From Streptomyces venezuelae (GTDB lineage Bacteria > Actinomycetota > Actinomycetes > Streptomycetales > Streptomycetaceae), in assembly GCF_008642275.1 (NCBI RefSeq), contig NZ_CP029189.1, positions 7,174,001 through 7,238,000 on the forward strand: 64,000 nt of DNA, written 5' to 3'. The translations under genes and the position numbers were made by a program. Of the stretch, positions 32,854 to 42,332 are shown one piece after another (the first letter of the stretch is position 1; each line of letters opens with the position of its first letter). Below the pieces are notes generated by a model. The model was not told the origin of the DNA. It did not search any database and was given only the letters and a program-made list of their open reading frames with translations.

Positions 32854-33948
32854 TCAGGACATCCGGTGCACGTTCCACATCGGCAGGCCGCGGAAGAACT
32901 CCACGGCCTCCGCGCGCCAGTACGGCGCCCAGGACGCGGCCTCGGCCGCTGCGGCCTCCGCGTGCCGCCGGATCTCCGCCTTGAGCAGCCGGTCCACGCC
33001 GGCGGCGCGGGCGATCTCCCTGATCCGGCCCAGGGTTTCGTCCGGGCAGCCGGGATCGCCGAGCGCCGCTTCGACGAGGGCCGCGTCGGCCCCGGTCGCG
33101 GCGGCCAGGACCGCGCGGACGGCGTAGGTGCGGCGGCCCGAGCGGACGTCGGCGCCGGTGGACTTCGCCTGGGCCGCCGGGCCGTCTCCGGCCGGGCCGA
33201 AGAAGTCGAGGAAGTCGTCGCGCATCTGCTCGGAGATGCCCACGAGCCGGGAGTAGCGGTGCAGCCGGGCGCGGTGCGGCGCCGGATCCTCGCCCGCGGC
33301 CAGCAGGCCCATGGTCAGCGGTGCGAGGACGGAGTACCGCGCGCTCTTGAAGTCGGTGACGGTGTGCAGGAACTCCTCGTCGGGCAGGGGGTGCGAGTCC
33401 CGCTCCAGGTCGGCGATCTGCCCGGCCACGGTCTCCGCCGCGGTCCGCGTGTGCACGCCGAGCAGGGCCTGGCGGAGTTCGGCGGGCGCCTCGGCCTCCA
33501 GCAGCACCTGGGCGGACAGGAACGCGGCGAGGTCCCCGGCGAGCATCGCGAGCCCGAGGGCCGTCGCGTCCTGGCCCGGGAACTCCTGCCGGTACGCGTA
33601 GTAGGTCGAGGGGCCCCCGCGGCGCAGCGGCGCGTCGTCGATGATGTCGTCGTGGACGAGCCCGTGCGTCTGCAGCAGTTCGATGCTCAGTGCTGCCTCG
33701 GCGAGCCCGGGTACCTCGTCGGTGGTGACCAGCCGGGCCGCCTCGTACAGCAGGACCACCCGCAGCCGCTTGCCGCCGCGCATCGAGAACTCCCGCAGGA
33801 GCTCCAGGCAGCGGGGCACGTGCCGGCTGGGCACCGGGACGTCGAAACGCTCGCCGAGGCCGTCGAAGTACTGCTCGAACCGGGCGTCGAAGCGGATCCG
33901 GTGACCGGCGACGCGTTCCAGGGTGGCGGCGGTGACGTTGGCATGCAT
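32854..33948 (-). CDS. Isoprenyl (polyprenyl) diphosphate synthase
   Basis: The 364-residue all-helical protein has both Asp-rich motifs: DDIIDDAPLRR (first, chain-elongation and Mg2+ site) and DDFLDFFG (second). It also has GGKRLRVVLLYEA for the isopentenyl diphosphate site. It condenses IPP with an allylic diphosphate to make GPP, FPP or GGPP; the chain length cannot be read with confidence. GATACT lies seven bases before the ATG, suggesting a leaderless message. It is the most likely source of substrate for the terpene cyclase 4.4 kb away, although other genes intervene. Confidence 0.88.
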   Translation of the reverse strand: MHANVTAATLERVAGHRIRFDARFEQYFDGLGERFDVPVPSRHVPRCLELLREFSMRGGKRLRVVLLYEAARLVTTDEVPGLAEAALSIELLQTHGLVHDDIIDDAPLRRGGPSTYYAYRQEFPGQDATALGLAMLAGDLAAFLSAQVLLEAEAPAELRQALLGVHTRTAAETVAGQIADLERDSHPLPDEEFLHTVTDFKSARYSVLAPLTMGLLAAGEDPAPHRARLHRYSRLVGISEQMRDDFLDFFGPAGDGPAAQAKSTGADVRSGRRTYAVRAVLAAATGADAALVEAALGDPGCPDETLGRIREIARAAGVDRLLKAEIRRHAEAAAAEAASWAPYWRAEAVEFFRGLPMWNVHRMS

Positions 33949-34011
33949 GAAGATCAGTATCGAGCACGGCCCGGCCCGCCCGGATCCGCTCCGGGGCGTC
34001 GGTGCATCCGT

Positions 34012-34989
34012 TCAGCCGCCCACGGGAGCGGCGGAGAGGCAGGCGCGCAGCTCGGCTTCGCCGGCGTTCCCGCCCGTGCACATGATCGCCACCCGCTGCC
34101 CGGCGAGGCCGTCGCGTGCCGCGAGGAGCGCGGCCAGCGGTGCGGCGGCGGCCGCCTCGGCCACCGTCCGGGCATCACGCATGAGCAGCCACTGCGCCTG
34201 CCGGATGGCGTCGTCGTCGACCAGCCGGAAGTCCGCGAGGTGCTCACGGAGCAGACGCTGCGTCAGCTCGAAGCCCGACCCGGTGGCCAGTCCCTCCGCC
34301 GTCGTGCTGTTGGGACGTTCGACGCAGCGGCCCGAGCGCCAGGAGTCGTGCGCGGCCGGCGAACGGCTGGACTGCACCGCGATGACGCGGCAGCGCGGAC
34401 TGACCGCCGCCGCCACCAGGCAGGCGGCGGCGGCCCCGCTGCCACCCCCGACCGGCACGAGGACCGCGTCGAGGTCCGGCTCCAGCTCGAAGAGCTCCAG
34501 GAAAGCGGTGGCCACGCCCGCGATCAGGGCCGGCTCGTTCGCCGCGCTGACCAGGCGCATTCCACGCCGCGGCGCGAGCTGCTCGGCATGGCGGCGCGCC
34601 TCGTCGAAGTCTGCCCCGTGTTCGACCAGTTCGGCGCCGAGCCGTCGCACGGCCTCGGCCTTCAGCGGGTTCGGGTGCTCGGGCATGACGAGGGTGCAGG
34701 GGACGCCGAAGAGCGCCGCGGCATGGGCGAGGGACTGCGCGTGGTTGCCGGTGGAGTACGAGAGCACGCCCCGGGCACGCTCGTCCGGGGTCATCGAGGC
34801 CAGCAGGGCGACGCCTCCCCGGACCTTGAGGGCGCCGGTCGGCTGGAGGTTCTCGTGTTTGACCAGCACCCGGATCCCGGCGCCGACGGTCGCGTCGAGA
34901 GCGGGATAGGACAGCAGGGGGGTCGGGGAGAGGTGCGCGCTCTGCAGGCGGCGCGCGCGAAGGACGTCGGAGATCGTCGGACTGTGCAT
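34012..34989 (-). CDS. PLP-dependent threonine/serine dehydratase-like protein
   Basis: The 325-residue fold-type II PLP enzyme has the Schiff-base lysine in LKVRGG (NLQPTGALKVRGG), the phosphate loop VPVGGGSG and the STGNHAQSLAHAA substrate segment. Threonine dehydratase and serine racemase relatives share these. It is shorter than biosynthetic IlvA and has no ACT domain, so a catabolic role is more likely. The ATG at 34989 gives the usual family start; no clear ribosome site is present. It is divergent from the LysR gene, its probable regulator. Confidence 0.8.
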   Translation of the reverse strand: MHSPTISDVLRARRLQSAHLSPTPLLSYPALDATVGAGIRVLVKHENLQPTGALKVRGGVALLASMTPDERARGVLSYSTGNHAQSLAHAAALFGVPCTLVMPEHPNPLKAEAVRRLGAELVEHGADFDEARRHAEQLAPRRGMRLVSAANEPALIAGVATAFLELFELEPDLDAVLVPVGGGSGAAAACLVAAAVSPRCRVIAVQSSRSPAAHDSWRSGRCVERPNSTTAEGLATGSGFELTQRLLREHLADFRLVDDDAIRQAQWLLMRDARTVAEAAAAAPLAALLAARDGLAGQRVAIMCTGGNAGEAELRACLSAAPVGG

Positions 34990-35045
34990 GTCCACATGCT
35001 GCGCGGCGGCCGACCCATAGGACAAATGTCAGTTTCCGATGAAAC

Positions 35046-35062
35046 CATCGATATCATCGATG
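35046..35062. promoter_or_regulatory. Palindrome CATCGAT-ATC-ATCGATG between divergent genes
   Basis: The dyad ends one base before the start codon of the LysR gene and about 60 bases from the dehydratase start. Its spacing suits a LysR-type operator, and position suggests autoregulation. Confidence 0.4.
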
Positions 35063-35063
35063 A

Positions 35064-35966
35064 ATGTTCGACGAGAACCGGCTCCGGGTGTTCGCGGCCA
35101 TCGCCCGCGAGGGCTCGGTCACGGCCGCCGCCGCCGCGCTGCACTACGCGCAGCCCTCCGTCAGTCACCACCTCGCGCGGCTCGAAGCCGAAGCCGGTGT
35201 GCCGCTCGTCCAGCGGGCGGGCCGTGGCATCCGGCTGACCGGGGCGGGCCGGCTGCTCGCCGATCGCGCGGAGGAGATCCTCGGCCGGATCGATTCGGCC
35301 CGGACCGAGCTCGCCGCCCATGCCGGGCTCGGCGCCGGACGGGTGCGCCTCGCGGCGTTCCCCTCCGCGCTCGCCGCGGTCGTACCGGCGGTGGCCGCCG
35401 CGTTCGGCGCCGCGCACCCGGACATCGAACTGGCGCTGACCGAAGCGGAGCCCCCCGAGGCCCTGGCGGCGCTGCGGCGCGGCGAGGTGGATGTCGCCCT
35501 GACCTTCCACCACGGTGACAGCCGGCCCGGTGACCGTCAGGGACACACCGTGACACCGCTCCTGCACGAGCCGCTCTACGTCGTCAGCCGGGCCGGCGGA
35601 TCCTGGCCCGGGCCGCGTGCCGACCTCGACACCTACCGGGATCAGCGGTGGATCGCCGGCTGCGAGAGGTGCCGTACGCACCTCCTGTCGGCGTGCGGGA
35701 AGCGCGGCTTCACTCCTGCGGTCGCCTTCGAGACGGACGACTACGTCGCGGCCCAGGCGCTCGTGGCCGCCGGCCTCGGCGTCACCACGCTGCCCGGCCT
35801 GGCCCTGCGCGCCCATCTCCACCCCGGGGTGAGGATCGACCGCCTGCCGGACGACCACCGTTTCGTCGATGCCGTCGTCTACGGCGCACCGCCGCTCCCG
35901 GCCCCGGTCGCGGCCTTCCTGGAGGTTCTCCAGGAGACCGCGGCCCGGCCCCTCCCGTGGCCCTGA
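35064..35966 (+). CDS. LysR-family transcriptional regulator
   Basis: The 300-residue protein has an N-terminal winged helix-turn-helix (NRLRVFAAIAREGSVTAAAAALHYAQPSVSHHLARLE) and a C-terminal effector domain of the periplasmic-binding-protein fold (GRVRLAAFPSALAAVVPAV, then GLGVTTLPGLAL). LysR proteins usually activate the divergent neighbour in response to a small molecule. The neighbour here is the PLP dehydratase, so an amino acid effector is plausible. The ATG has no clear ribosome site; a dyad overlaps the leader. Confidence 0.88.
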   Translation: MFDENRLRVFAAIAREGSVTAAAAALHYAQPSVSHHLARLEAEAGVPLVQRAGRGIRLTGAGRLLADRAEEILGRIDSARTELAAHAGLGAGRVRLAAFPSALAAVVPAVAAAFGAAHPDIELALTEAEPPEALAALRRGEVDVALTFHHGDSRPGDRQGHTVTPLLHEPLYVVSRAGGSWPGPRADLDTYRDQRWIAGCERCRTHLLSACGKRGFTPAVAFETDDYVAAQALVAAGLGVTTLPGLALRAHLHPGVRIDRLPDDHRFVDAVVYGAPPLPAPVAAFLEVLQETAARPLPWP

Positions 35967-35968
35967 CG

Positions 35969-35993
35969 GCCCCGGCCGCCGGGCGGCCGGGGC
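35969..35993. terminator. GC hairpin between lysR-type gene and phosphatase gene
   Basis: A stem of 11 bases (35969-35979 with 35983-35993) with a three-base loop lies directly after the LysR stop, between convergent genes. Confidence 0.5.
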
Positions 35994-36045
35994 GCCGGCG
36001 GTCATGCGAGCACGTCCGGCAGGAAGGAGCGGGGCGGAGCACCGG

Positions 36046-37137
36046 TCAGGGCTCGCACAGACGCACGGCGAGGGCGGCGATGTCGTCGTCGAGGCGTCCC
36101 CTGCTGTGGCGCAGGAGATCGCGGTGGAGCGCCGTGAGCAGTTCGTCGGGCGGTGTCGGGGGCTGTCGGCGCATCCAGGCCGTCAGCGGGAAGAAGTCGC
36201 CGCCCCGGACGCGGGCCTCGGCGATCCCGTCGGTGTAGAGGAGCAGCAGGTCGTCGGGGGCGAAGTCGAAGGTGTCGACGCTGTAGTGGTCGCCGATCAG
36301 CTCCGCGAGGCTGAGCAGGGGCGAGGGGGAGGTGGATTCGAGCGTACGGACCGTTCCGTGGCTCAGCAGCAGGGGCGGGGGGTGTCCGCAGTTGAGGATG
36401 TCGATGCGCCTGCCGCCATGCGGGATCTGGACGAGAAGCGCCGTCGCGAAGCGTTCCAGCGGCCCCTCCGGTGGGAAGGCGCCGTTGTACCGGGTGCTGC
36501 TGGCGTCCATGCGGCGTGCGACGTCGACCATGTCGGGCTCGCCGTAGGCGGCCTCGCGGAAGGCGTTGACGATCGCCGCGGCCGCCCCCACCGCGGGCAG
36601 GCCCTTGCCCCGTACGTCGCCGATGAGCAGCCTGACCCCGAACGGAGTGTCGACCACCTCGTAGAAGTCGCCGCCGATGCGGGCCTCGGCCGCGGCCGCG
36701 AGGTACAGCGACTCGATCTCGATGCCGCCGAAGCGGCGCGGCAGCGGGCTGAGGACCACCTGCTGGGCCGCGTCCGCGACGAGCCGCACCTGGAAGAGGG
36801 TGCGCTCCCGCTGCAGCCGGACGTGGCTTCCGTACGCGGCGGCCACGGTGACCGCGATGATCCCCGCTGCCGTCCACCACGTCCCCAGGTCGGGGAAGAC
36901 GAAGCTGAGGCCGATCATCAGGATGAGGCAGACCGTCCCGAGCAGAACGGTCGGCAGCACCGGCCACATGGCGGCGGCGAGGGCCGGCGCGGCGGGCAGG
37001 AGACGGCTGAAGGCCATTTCCGGCGGAGTGTTGTACGCCAGGCTGGCGATGACGACGGTCAGGATGACCGGCGACAGCCGCACAAGTCTTCCCGGGCCGG
37101 GGCGCCGGCGTAGCCGCGGCCGTCCAGACTCGATCAC
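36046..37137 (-). CDS. Membrane PP2C-type (SpoIIE/RsbU) phosphatase
   Basis: The 363-residue protein has three hydrophobic segments (about 20-110) and a C-terminal SpoIIE domain (about 140-363) with ARIGGDFYEVV, LLIGDVRGKG and LLLYTDGIAEAR, plus DDDIAALAV near the end. These are the metal-binding aspartates of PP2C phosphatases. Such enzymes dephosphorylate anti-anti-sigma factors in stress or development signalling; the partner is not in this window. GTG at 37137 lacks a clear ribosome site and follows a TAGATA-like -10, so a leaderless message is possible. Confidence 0.87.
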   Translation of the reverse strand: MIESGRPRLRRRPGPGRLVRLSPVILTVVIASLAYNTPPEMAFSRLLPAAPALAAAMWPVLPTVLLGTVCLILMIGLSFVFPDLGTWWTAAGIIAVTVAAAYGSHVRLQRERTLFQVRLVADAAQQVVLSPLPRRFGGIEIESLYLAAAAEARIGGDFYEVVDTPFGVRLLIGDVRGKGLPAVGAAAAIVNAFREAAYGEPDMVDVARRMDASSTRYNGAFPPEGPLERFATALLVQIPHGGRRIDILNCGHPPPLLLSHGTVRTLESTSPSPLLSLAELIGDHYSVDTFDFAPDDLLLLYTDGIAEARVRGGDFFPLTAWMRRQPPTPPDELLTALHRDLLRHSRGRLDDDIAALAVRLCEP

Positions 37138-37432
37138 ACTTCACAGGATATCTACGTAATCGGGTCATAGCGCTCTGGCGGTCGGGCCCGGACGCCTCCA
37201 CGACGGTGGCCACTCCGTGGCGGACAGTAGCCGTCCGTTGGGGCCGGGGGTGCCGCTCCCGGATTCCGGCGCGCCCGGTCCCCGGCTGTTCCGGGTTGCT
37301 CCAGTGGGCTGACGTGGGGCATGCGAAGTGCCACGATGATCCGTGCTTCAACAGTGTGCCGGACGGGACGCGACGAGTGCGGTGACAGCGTGTCCCGGAG
37401 GCGGCCCTACCCCACGAAAGGGCGGACATCCC

Positions 37433-38346
37433 ATGCGCGTCACCCCCCTCGTGCCGTCGTTACCCGGAGACCAGGTCTCGGCCGCGGACGACCCCATACG
37501 CCTCTATTACAGCCACAAGACGCAGGAGATCCTGCACAAGTACGGCCCGGGTCCCCGTGTCCACTTCCACGTGGGGCTGTACCCGGACGGTCCGCCGGAC
37601 AGCACCGCCCCCCAGAGCGTGCTGAAGCAGCACATGCTCGACGCGCAGGAGCGGATCGTCGAGCACGCGGCCCGGTCCTGGGGCGCGTACGACGAGCCTC
37701 CCCGGCGCCTGCTGGACATCGGCTGCGGCCTGGGCGGGACCTCGCTGTACTGGGCGCAGGAGCACGGAGCATCGGTCACCAGCCTCACCGTCGCGGCGGA
37801 ACACGTCCCGATCGTCCGGCACTTCGCCCGGCACGCCGGGGTCGGGGAGCGGGTGAACCCCCTGCTGGCGGACGTGCACGACCTGGACGAGACCCGTGCG
37901 TACGACGCCGTCTACGCCAACGAGAGCAGCGGCTACACCGACCGGACCCGGCTCTTCGAGGTCGTCGCCAAGGCGCTGGAGCCCGGTGGATGGTTCGGGA
38001 TCCAGGAGCATTTCGCAGGCCGTTCCGCATGGCGCGAGTTCATCGACGGCTACTACAGAACGCGGCTGGGACTGAGAGACGAATACCTCGCCGCGGCCGA
38101 GGCGGCCGGGTTCGAACTCGTGCACGAGGAGGACGTGACGGACTCCGTGGCGGAGTTCTGGGTGCAGTCCATGGCGTGGAACACCGCAGAACTCGACCGG
38201 CTGCGGGAGGGCGGCGACACCGAGCCCGGAGCCTGGACCGGCGAACGGCTCGAACAGTCGACGCTCGCGCACAGCAGGTTCTTCCGGCTCTGGCGTGACC
38301 ACGCGGTGCAGACACGGCTGCTGCGCTTCCGGATCGGGGGCCGCCG

Positions 38347-38350
<4 letters not shown>
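37433..38350 (+). CDS. SAM-dependent methyltransferase coupled to a terpene cyclase
   Basis: The 305-residue protein has the class I SAM motif [10 protein letters not shown] (about 93-102) after an unusual N-terminal segment, [18 protein letters not shown]. That segment resembles prenyl-diphosphate C-methyltransferases (geranyl or isopentenyl diphosphate methylating enzymes) more than O-methyltransferases. ATG at 37433 has GGCGGA six bases upstream. The stop overlaps the cyclase start (ATGA), so the two proteins probably act in succession: methylation of a prenyl diphosphate, then cyclisation to a non-canonical (C11 or C16) terpene. Whether the substrate is GPP, FPP or IPP is not known. Confidence 0.75.
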
Positions 38351-39516
<1,166 letters not shown>

Positions 39517-39520
39517 GTGA

Positions 39521-39559
39521 CGCCGAGGGCTCCGTCCGGTACGGCCGGAGCCCTCGGCG
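39521..39559. terminator. Long perfect hairpin between terpene cyclase and P450 genes
   Basis: A 14-base stem (39521-39534 with 39546-39559) and an 11-base loop lie between two convergent genes and can terminate both. Confidence 0.7.
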
Positions 39560-39568
39560 CGGAAGCCG

Positions 39569-40966
39569 TCAGCCGAGGCCGAGCAGCCGGCGCCACCAGC
39601 TGACGCTGCGGCGGCGGCGCCCCGAGACCGTGGGGGCCGTCGTGGGCCGCGGCGGGACGGGCGCGTGCACGGGGTGCTCGGCGGGCTGCTCCTTCTGGGG
39701 CTGCGCCGGCGGTACGGGCCGCGGGGCGAACCGTACCGGCAGGGACAACAGGTGGCGCGACATGAGGGTGCCGCGCCATTGCAGCTCGCTCGCGTCGACC
39801 GCCAGCTGGAGGTCGGGCAGCCGGTCCAGCAGGACCTCGATGCCGGTGTCCGCGATGGCCCGGCCGATGTCCTGGCCCGGGCACTCGTGCGGGCCGCTGC
39901 TGAAGGCCAGGTGGGAACGGTTGCCGTGGACGGAGGCCGCGGGATCCGGCCGGATCTGCGGGTCGGCGTTGCCCGCGGCCAGCCCGAGCAGGATCATGTC
40001 GCCGGCCTTCACCTCCCGGCCGCCGAGCAGGGTGTCACCGGTGGCCCAGCGCCCGATGATCGTGTTGATCGGCGGGTCGTCCCACAGGACCTGTTCCAGG
40101 GCGTCGGGCAGCGTCATGTGGCCTCCGGAGAGGCTGGCGCGGAAGCGCGGGTCGGTCAGTACGGTCCGCAGCGTGTTCGCGATCAGGTTGGCGGTGGTCT
40201 CGTACGCCGCGATCAGCACGACGCGCAGGTGCATCAGCACTTCGGTGTCGCTCAGGTTCGCGGGGTGCTCGATCAGCCAGGAGGCCAGGTCGCGCACGGG
40301 CCGGGCCTTGCGCTCGACGACCAGGTGTTCCAGCGTGGCGGTGACGTAGCGGTCGCTCTGGAGGGCCGTCTCGGTCCCCTGGAGCATGTCGCGGGCCGCG
40401 TTGACCAGCAGGGGCCCGTGTTCGTCGGGTGCCCCGATCAGCTGGGTCATGACCAGCATCGGGAGCTGGTCGGAGAAGGCGGACACCAGGTCCGCGTACC
40501 CCTCACCCGCGATCTGGTCGACGAGCTGGTTGGCGAAGCGGGTCACATGGCGGCGGATGCCGCGCTTGTCGAAGCGCTCCAGGGACTCCACCACGGCCGA
40601 GCGCAGCCGCTCGTGGACGGGACCGTCGGTGAAGTTGCACACCGGCACCCACGACACCATGGGGCCGAGCGGGGTGTCGGCCGGTACCCGGCCCTCCTTC
40701 ATGTCGCGCCACCCCCGCGGGTCGCGGGCGAAGCGCGAGGACGTGCGTGCCACGTCGAGGTTCTCCCGGTGGCCGAGTACCAGCCAGGCCGGGAGGTCCC
40801 CGCTCACCAGCACGGGAGCCACCGCCCCGTGTTCGGCCCGCAGCTTCTCGTACAGCGCGAGGGGATCGGCCTGGGCCTCCGGTCCGTGCAGCCGGTGCAG
40901 GCTGCCGGCCGCGGCCGCCGCCGCGTGGGCGGGGCATTCGGGCGGCGGGACGGGGGTGGTGCTCAC
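39569..40966 (-). CDS. cvnE: CYP157-like cytochrome P450 of a conservon, lacking ExxR
   Basis: The 465-residue P450 has heme loop FSSGPHECPG (C362 binds heme) and I-helix AAYETT (253-258). The K-helix position reads EQVLW (291-295) instead of the almost universal ExxR, a known trait of the CYP157 family. A long Pro-rich tail ends in RRRRSVSWWRRLLGLG, a basic amphipathic end that could bind membrane. GTG at 40966 overlaps the cvnD stop (GTGA). P450s of this kind follow conservon GTPases; their reaction is unknown and ExxR loss may mean weak or no mono-oxygenase activity. Confidence 0.87.
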   Translation of the reverse strand: MSTTPVPPPECPAHAAAAAAGSLHRLHGPEAQADPLALYEKLRAEHGAVAPVLVSGDLPAWLVLGHRENLDVARTSSRFARDPRGWRDMKEGRVPADTPLGPMVSWVPVCNFTDGPVHERLRSAVVESLERFDKRGIRRHVTRFANQLVDQIAGEGYADLVSAFSDQLPMLVMTQLIGAPDEHGPLLVNAARDMLQGTETALQSDRYVTATLEHLVVERKARPVRDLASWLIEHPANLSDTEVLMHLRVVLIAAYETTANLIANTLRTVLTDPRFRASLSGGHMTLPDALEQVLWDDPPINTIIGRWATGDTLLGGREVKAGDMILLGLAAGNADPQIRPDPAASVHGNRSHLAFSSGPHECPGQDIGRAIADTGIEVLLDRLPDLQLAVDASELQWRGTLMSRHLLSLPVRFAPRPVPPAQPQKEQPAEHPVHAPVPPRPTTAPTVSGRRRRSVSWWRRLLGLG

Positions 40967-41583
40967 ATTGCCTCCTGGGTGGCTGCCTGGGCGTGCAGGT
41001 AGCGCATGAGGGTCAGCAGGACATCGCGGGACGACTCCCGCCGTCTGGCGTCGCAGACGAGGATCGGGACGGCGGGGGGCAGATCGAGGGCCTGGCGCAG
41101 TTCCTCCAGCGGATGCTCGGGCGCGCCGGGGAAGGAGTTGACGGCCACGACGAAGGGGACGCCCCGCTCCTCCAGCCGCCCGATGACGTCGAAGCTGATC
41201 TCCAGCCGACGGGTGTCGAGGAGTACGACGGCTCCGAGCGCGCCCTCGAAGAGCCCGCGCCACAGGAACCAGAAGCGCTCCTGGCCGGGTGTTCCGAACA
41301 GGTACAGGACGAGCTCGTCGTTGATGCTGATGCGGCCGAAGTCCATGGCGACGGTGGTGGTGATCTTGCGGTCCACCCCCCAGGTGTCGTCGACGCCGAC
41401 ACCGGCCCGGGTCATCGTCTCCTCGGTCGTCAGCGGCTTGATCTCGCTGACCGCACCGACCATCGTCGTCTTGCCCACGCCGAATCCGCCGACGATGACG
41501 ATCTTCACGGCGGCCGCGGCCGTCTGCGGGAGCACGTCCGCCTCGCGCGGCCCGGCGGGCGGGTCAGAGCTTCTGAAGTCCAT
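40963..41583 (-). CDS. cvnD: Conservon GTPase CvnD
   Basis: The 206-residue small GTPase has the P-loop GGFGVGKT (32-39), the switch segment YLFGTPGQERFWFLW (a DxxG-like GTPGQ) and VNSF near the NKxD position. Members lack the classical NKxD, as is usual for conservon GTPases. They work with CvnB and CvnA at the membrane in a G-protein-like switch. The N-terminal 20 bases overlap cvnC. It is cytoplasmic, and membrane recruitment is expected through its partners. Confidence 0.92.
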   Translation of the reverse strand: MDFRSSDPPAGPREADVLPQTAAAAVKIVIVGGFGVGKTTMVGAVSEIKPLTTEETMTRAGVGVDDTWGVDRKITTTVAMDFGRISINDELVLYLFGTPGQERFWFLWRGLFEGALGAVVLLDTRRLEISFDVIGRLEERGVPFVVAVNSFPGAPEHPLEELRQALDLPPAVPILVCDARRRESSRDVLLTLMRYLHAQAATQEAM

Positions 41584-41923
41584 CGATCACTGCCTCGATC
41601 AGAGCAAGGTCGGGTAGCTGCGCGGCGGGAACGGGCGGGCGGACGTACACGCGACCAGCGGCCATCAGATCCCCGACCAGCACGGTGACGGCGCTGACGG
41701 GCAGGCCCGCGTACGCGGCGATCTCGGCCACCGACAGCGGTGACCGGCACATCCGCAGGATGGCCGCCTGCTCGGGCTGCATCTCGGGCCGGGCGGAGCC
41801 CTTGGCCACGACCAGGGTCACGAGGTCCAGCTGGACGGCGGTGGACGGTCCACTGCGTCCGCCGGTGATGACGTAGAGCCGTTCGGGGCTGCTCTCCTCC
41901 CAGCTTGCGGGCGGCTCACTCAC
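41564..41923 (-). CDS. cvnC: DUF742 protein CvnC
   Basis: The 119-residue protein has a central winged-helix-like fold (EMQPEQAAILRMCRSPLSVAEIAAYAGLPVSAVTVLVGDL) and the C-terminal VRPP typical of DUF742. It is the third component of conservons and may bind DNA or its partners; the role is unproven. GTG start overlaps the cvnB stop (GTGA) and the end overlaps cvnD by 20 bases. Confidence 0.9.
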   Translation of the reverse strand: MSEPPASWEESSPERLYVITGGRSGPSTAVQLDLVTLVVAKGSARPEMQPEQAAILRMCRSPLSVAEIAAYAGLPVSAVTVLVGDLMAAGRVYVRPPVPAAQLPDLALIEAVIDGLQKL

Positions 41924-42330
41924 GCGGGGTGCCCGTCATGCCGGGGCGGGCTGCTCAGGTGGTCCCCCATTCGGGTGACGAGGGCGCGCATCTGTGCTCC
42001 CATCAGCCCCGCGTCCACTCCTTCGTCGGCGAGGACCGCGAGGTAGGAGCCGTCACCGGCGGCCATCAGGTAGAAGAACCCGCCGTCCATCTCGATCACG
42101 ACCAGGCGCATCCGCCCCTCCGAGCGGGGCAGTTCCGCGGCCACCGCCCCCGCCAGGGACTGCAGGCCCGCACAGGCCGCCGCCAGACGGTCGGCCGTGT
42201 CGGTCTCGGCCCCGTACTGCGCCACGCAGAGCCCGTCCGCGGACAGGACGATCACGTGCCGCGTCTGCGGCACCCCGGCCGCCAGGTCCTTGAGCATCCA
42301 GTCCATGCTGCTGATTCGCTGAGTCATCAT
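41920..42330 (-). CDS. cvnB: Roadblock/LC7-domain protein CvnB
   Basis: The 136-residue protein has the roadblock fold (LKDLAAGVPQTRHVIVLSADGLCV, then a central GVDAGLMGAQM helix). In conservons it binds the GTPase and may act as a regulator of GTP hydrolysis. GGGGGC lies about six bases before the tandem ATG at 42330. Only two bases separate it from the cvnA stop. Confidence 0.92.
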   Translation of the reverse strand: MMTQRISSMDWMLKDLAAGVPQTRHVIVLSADGLCVAQYGAETDTADRLAAACAGLQSLAGAVAAELPRSEGRMRLVVIEMDGGFFYLMAAGDGSYLAVLADEGVDAGLMGAQMRALVTRMGDHLSSPPRHDGHPA

Positions 42331-42332
42331 TG

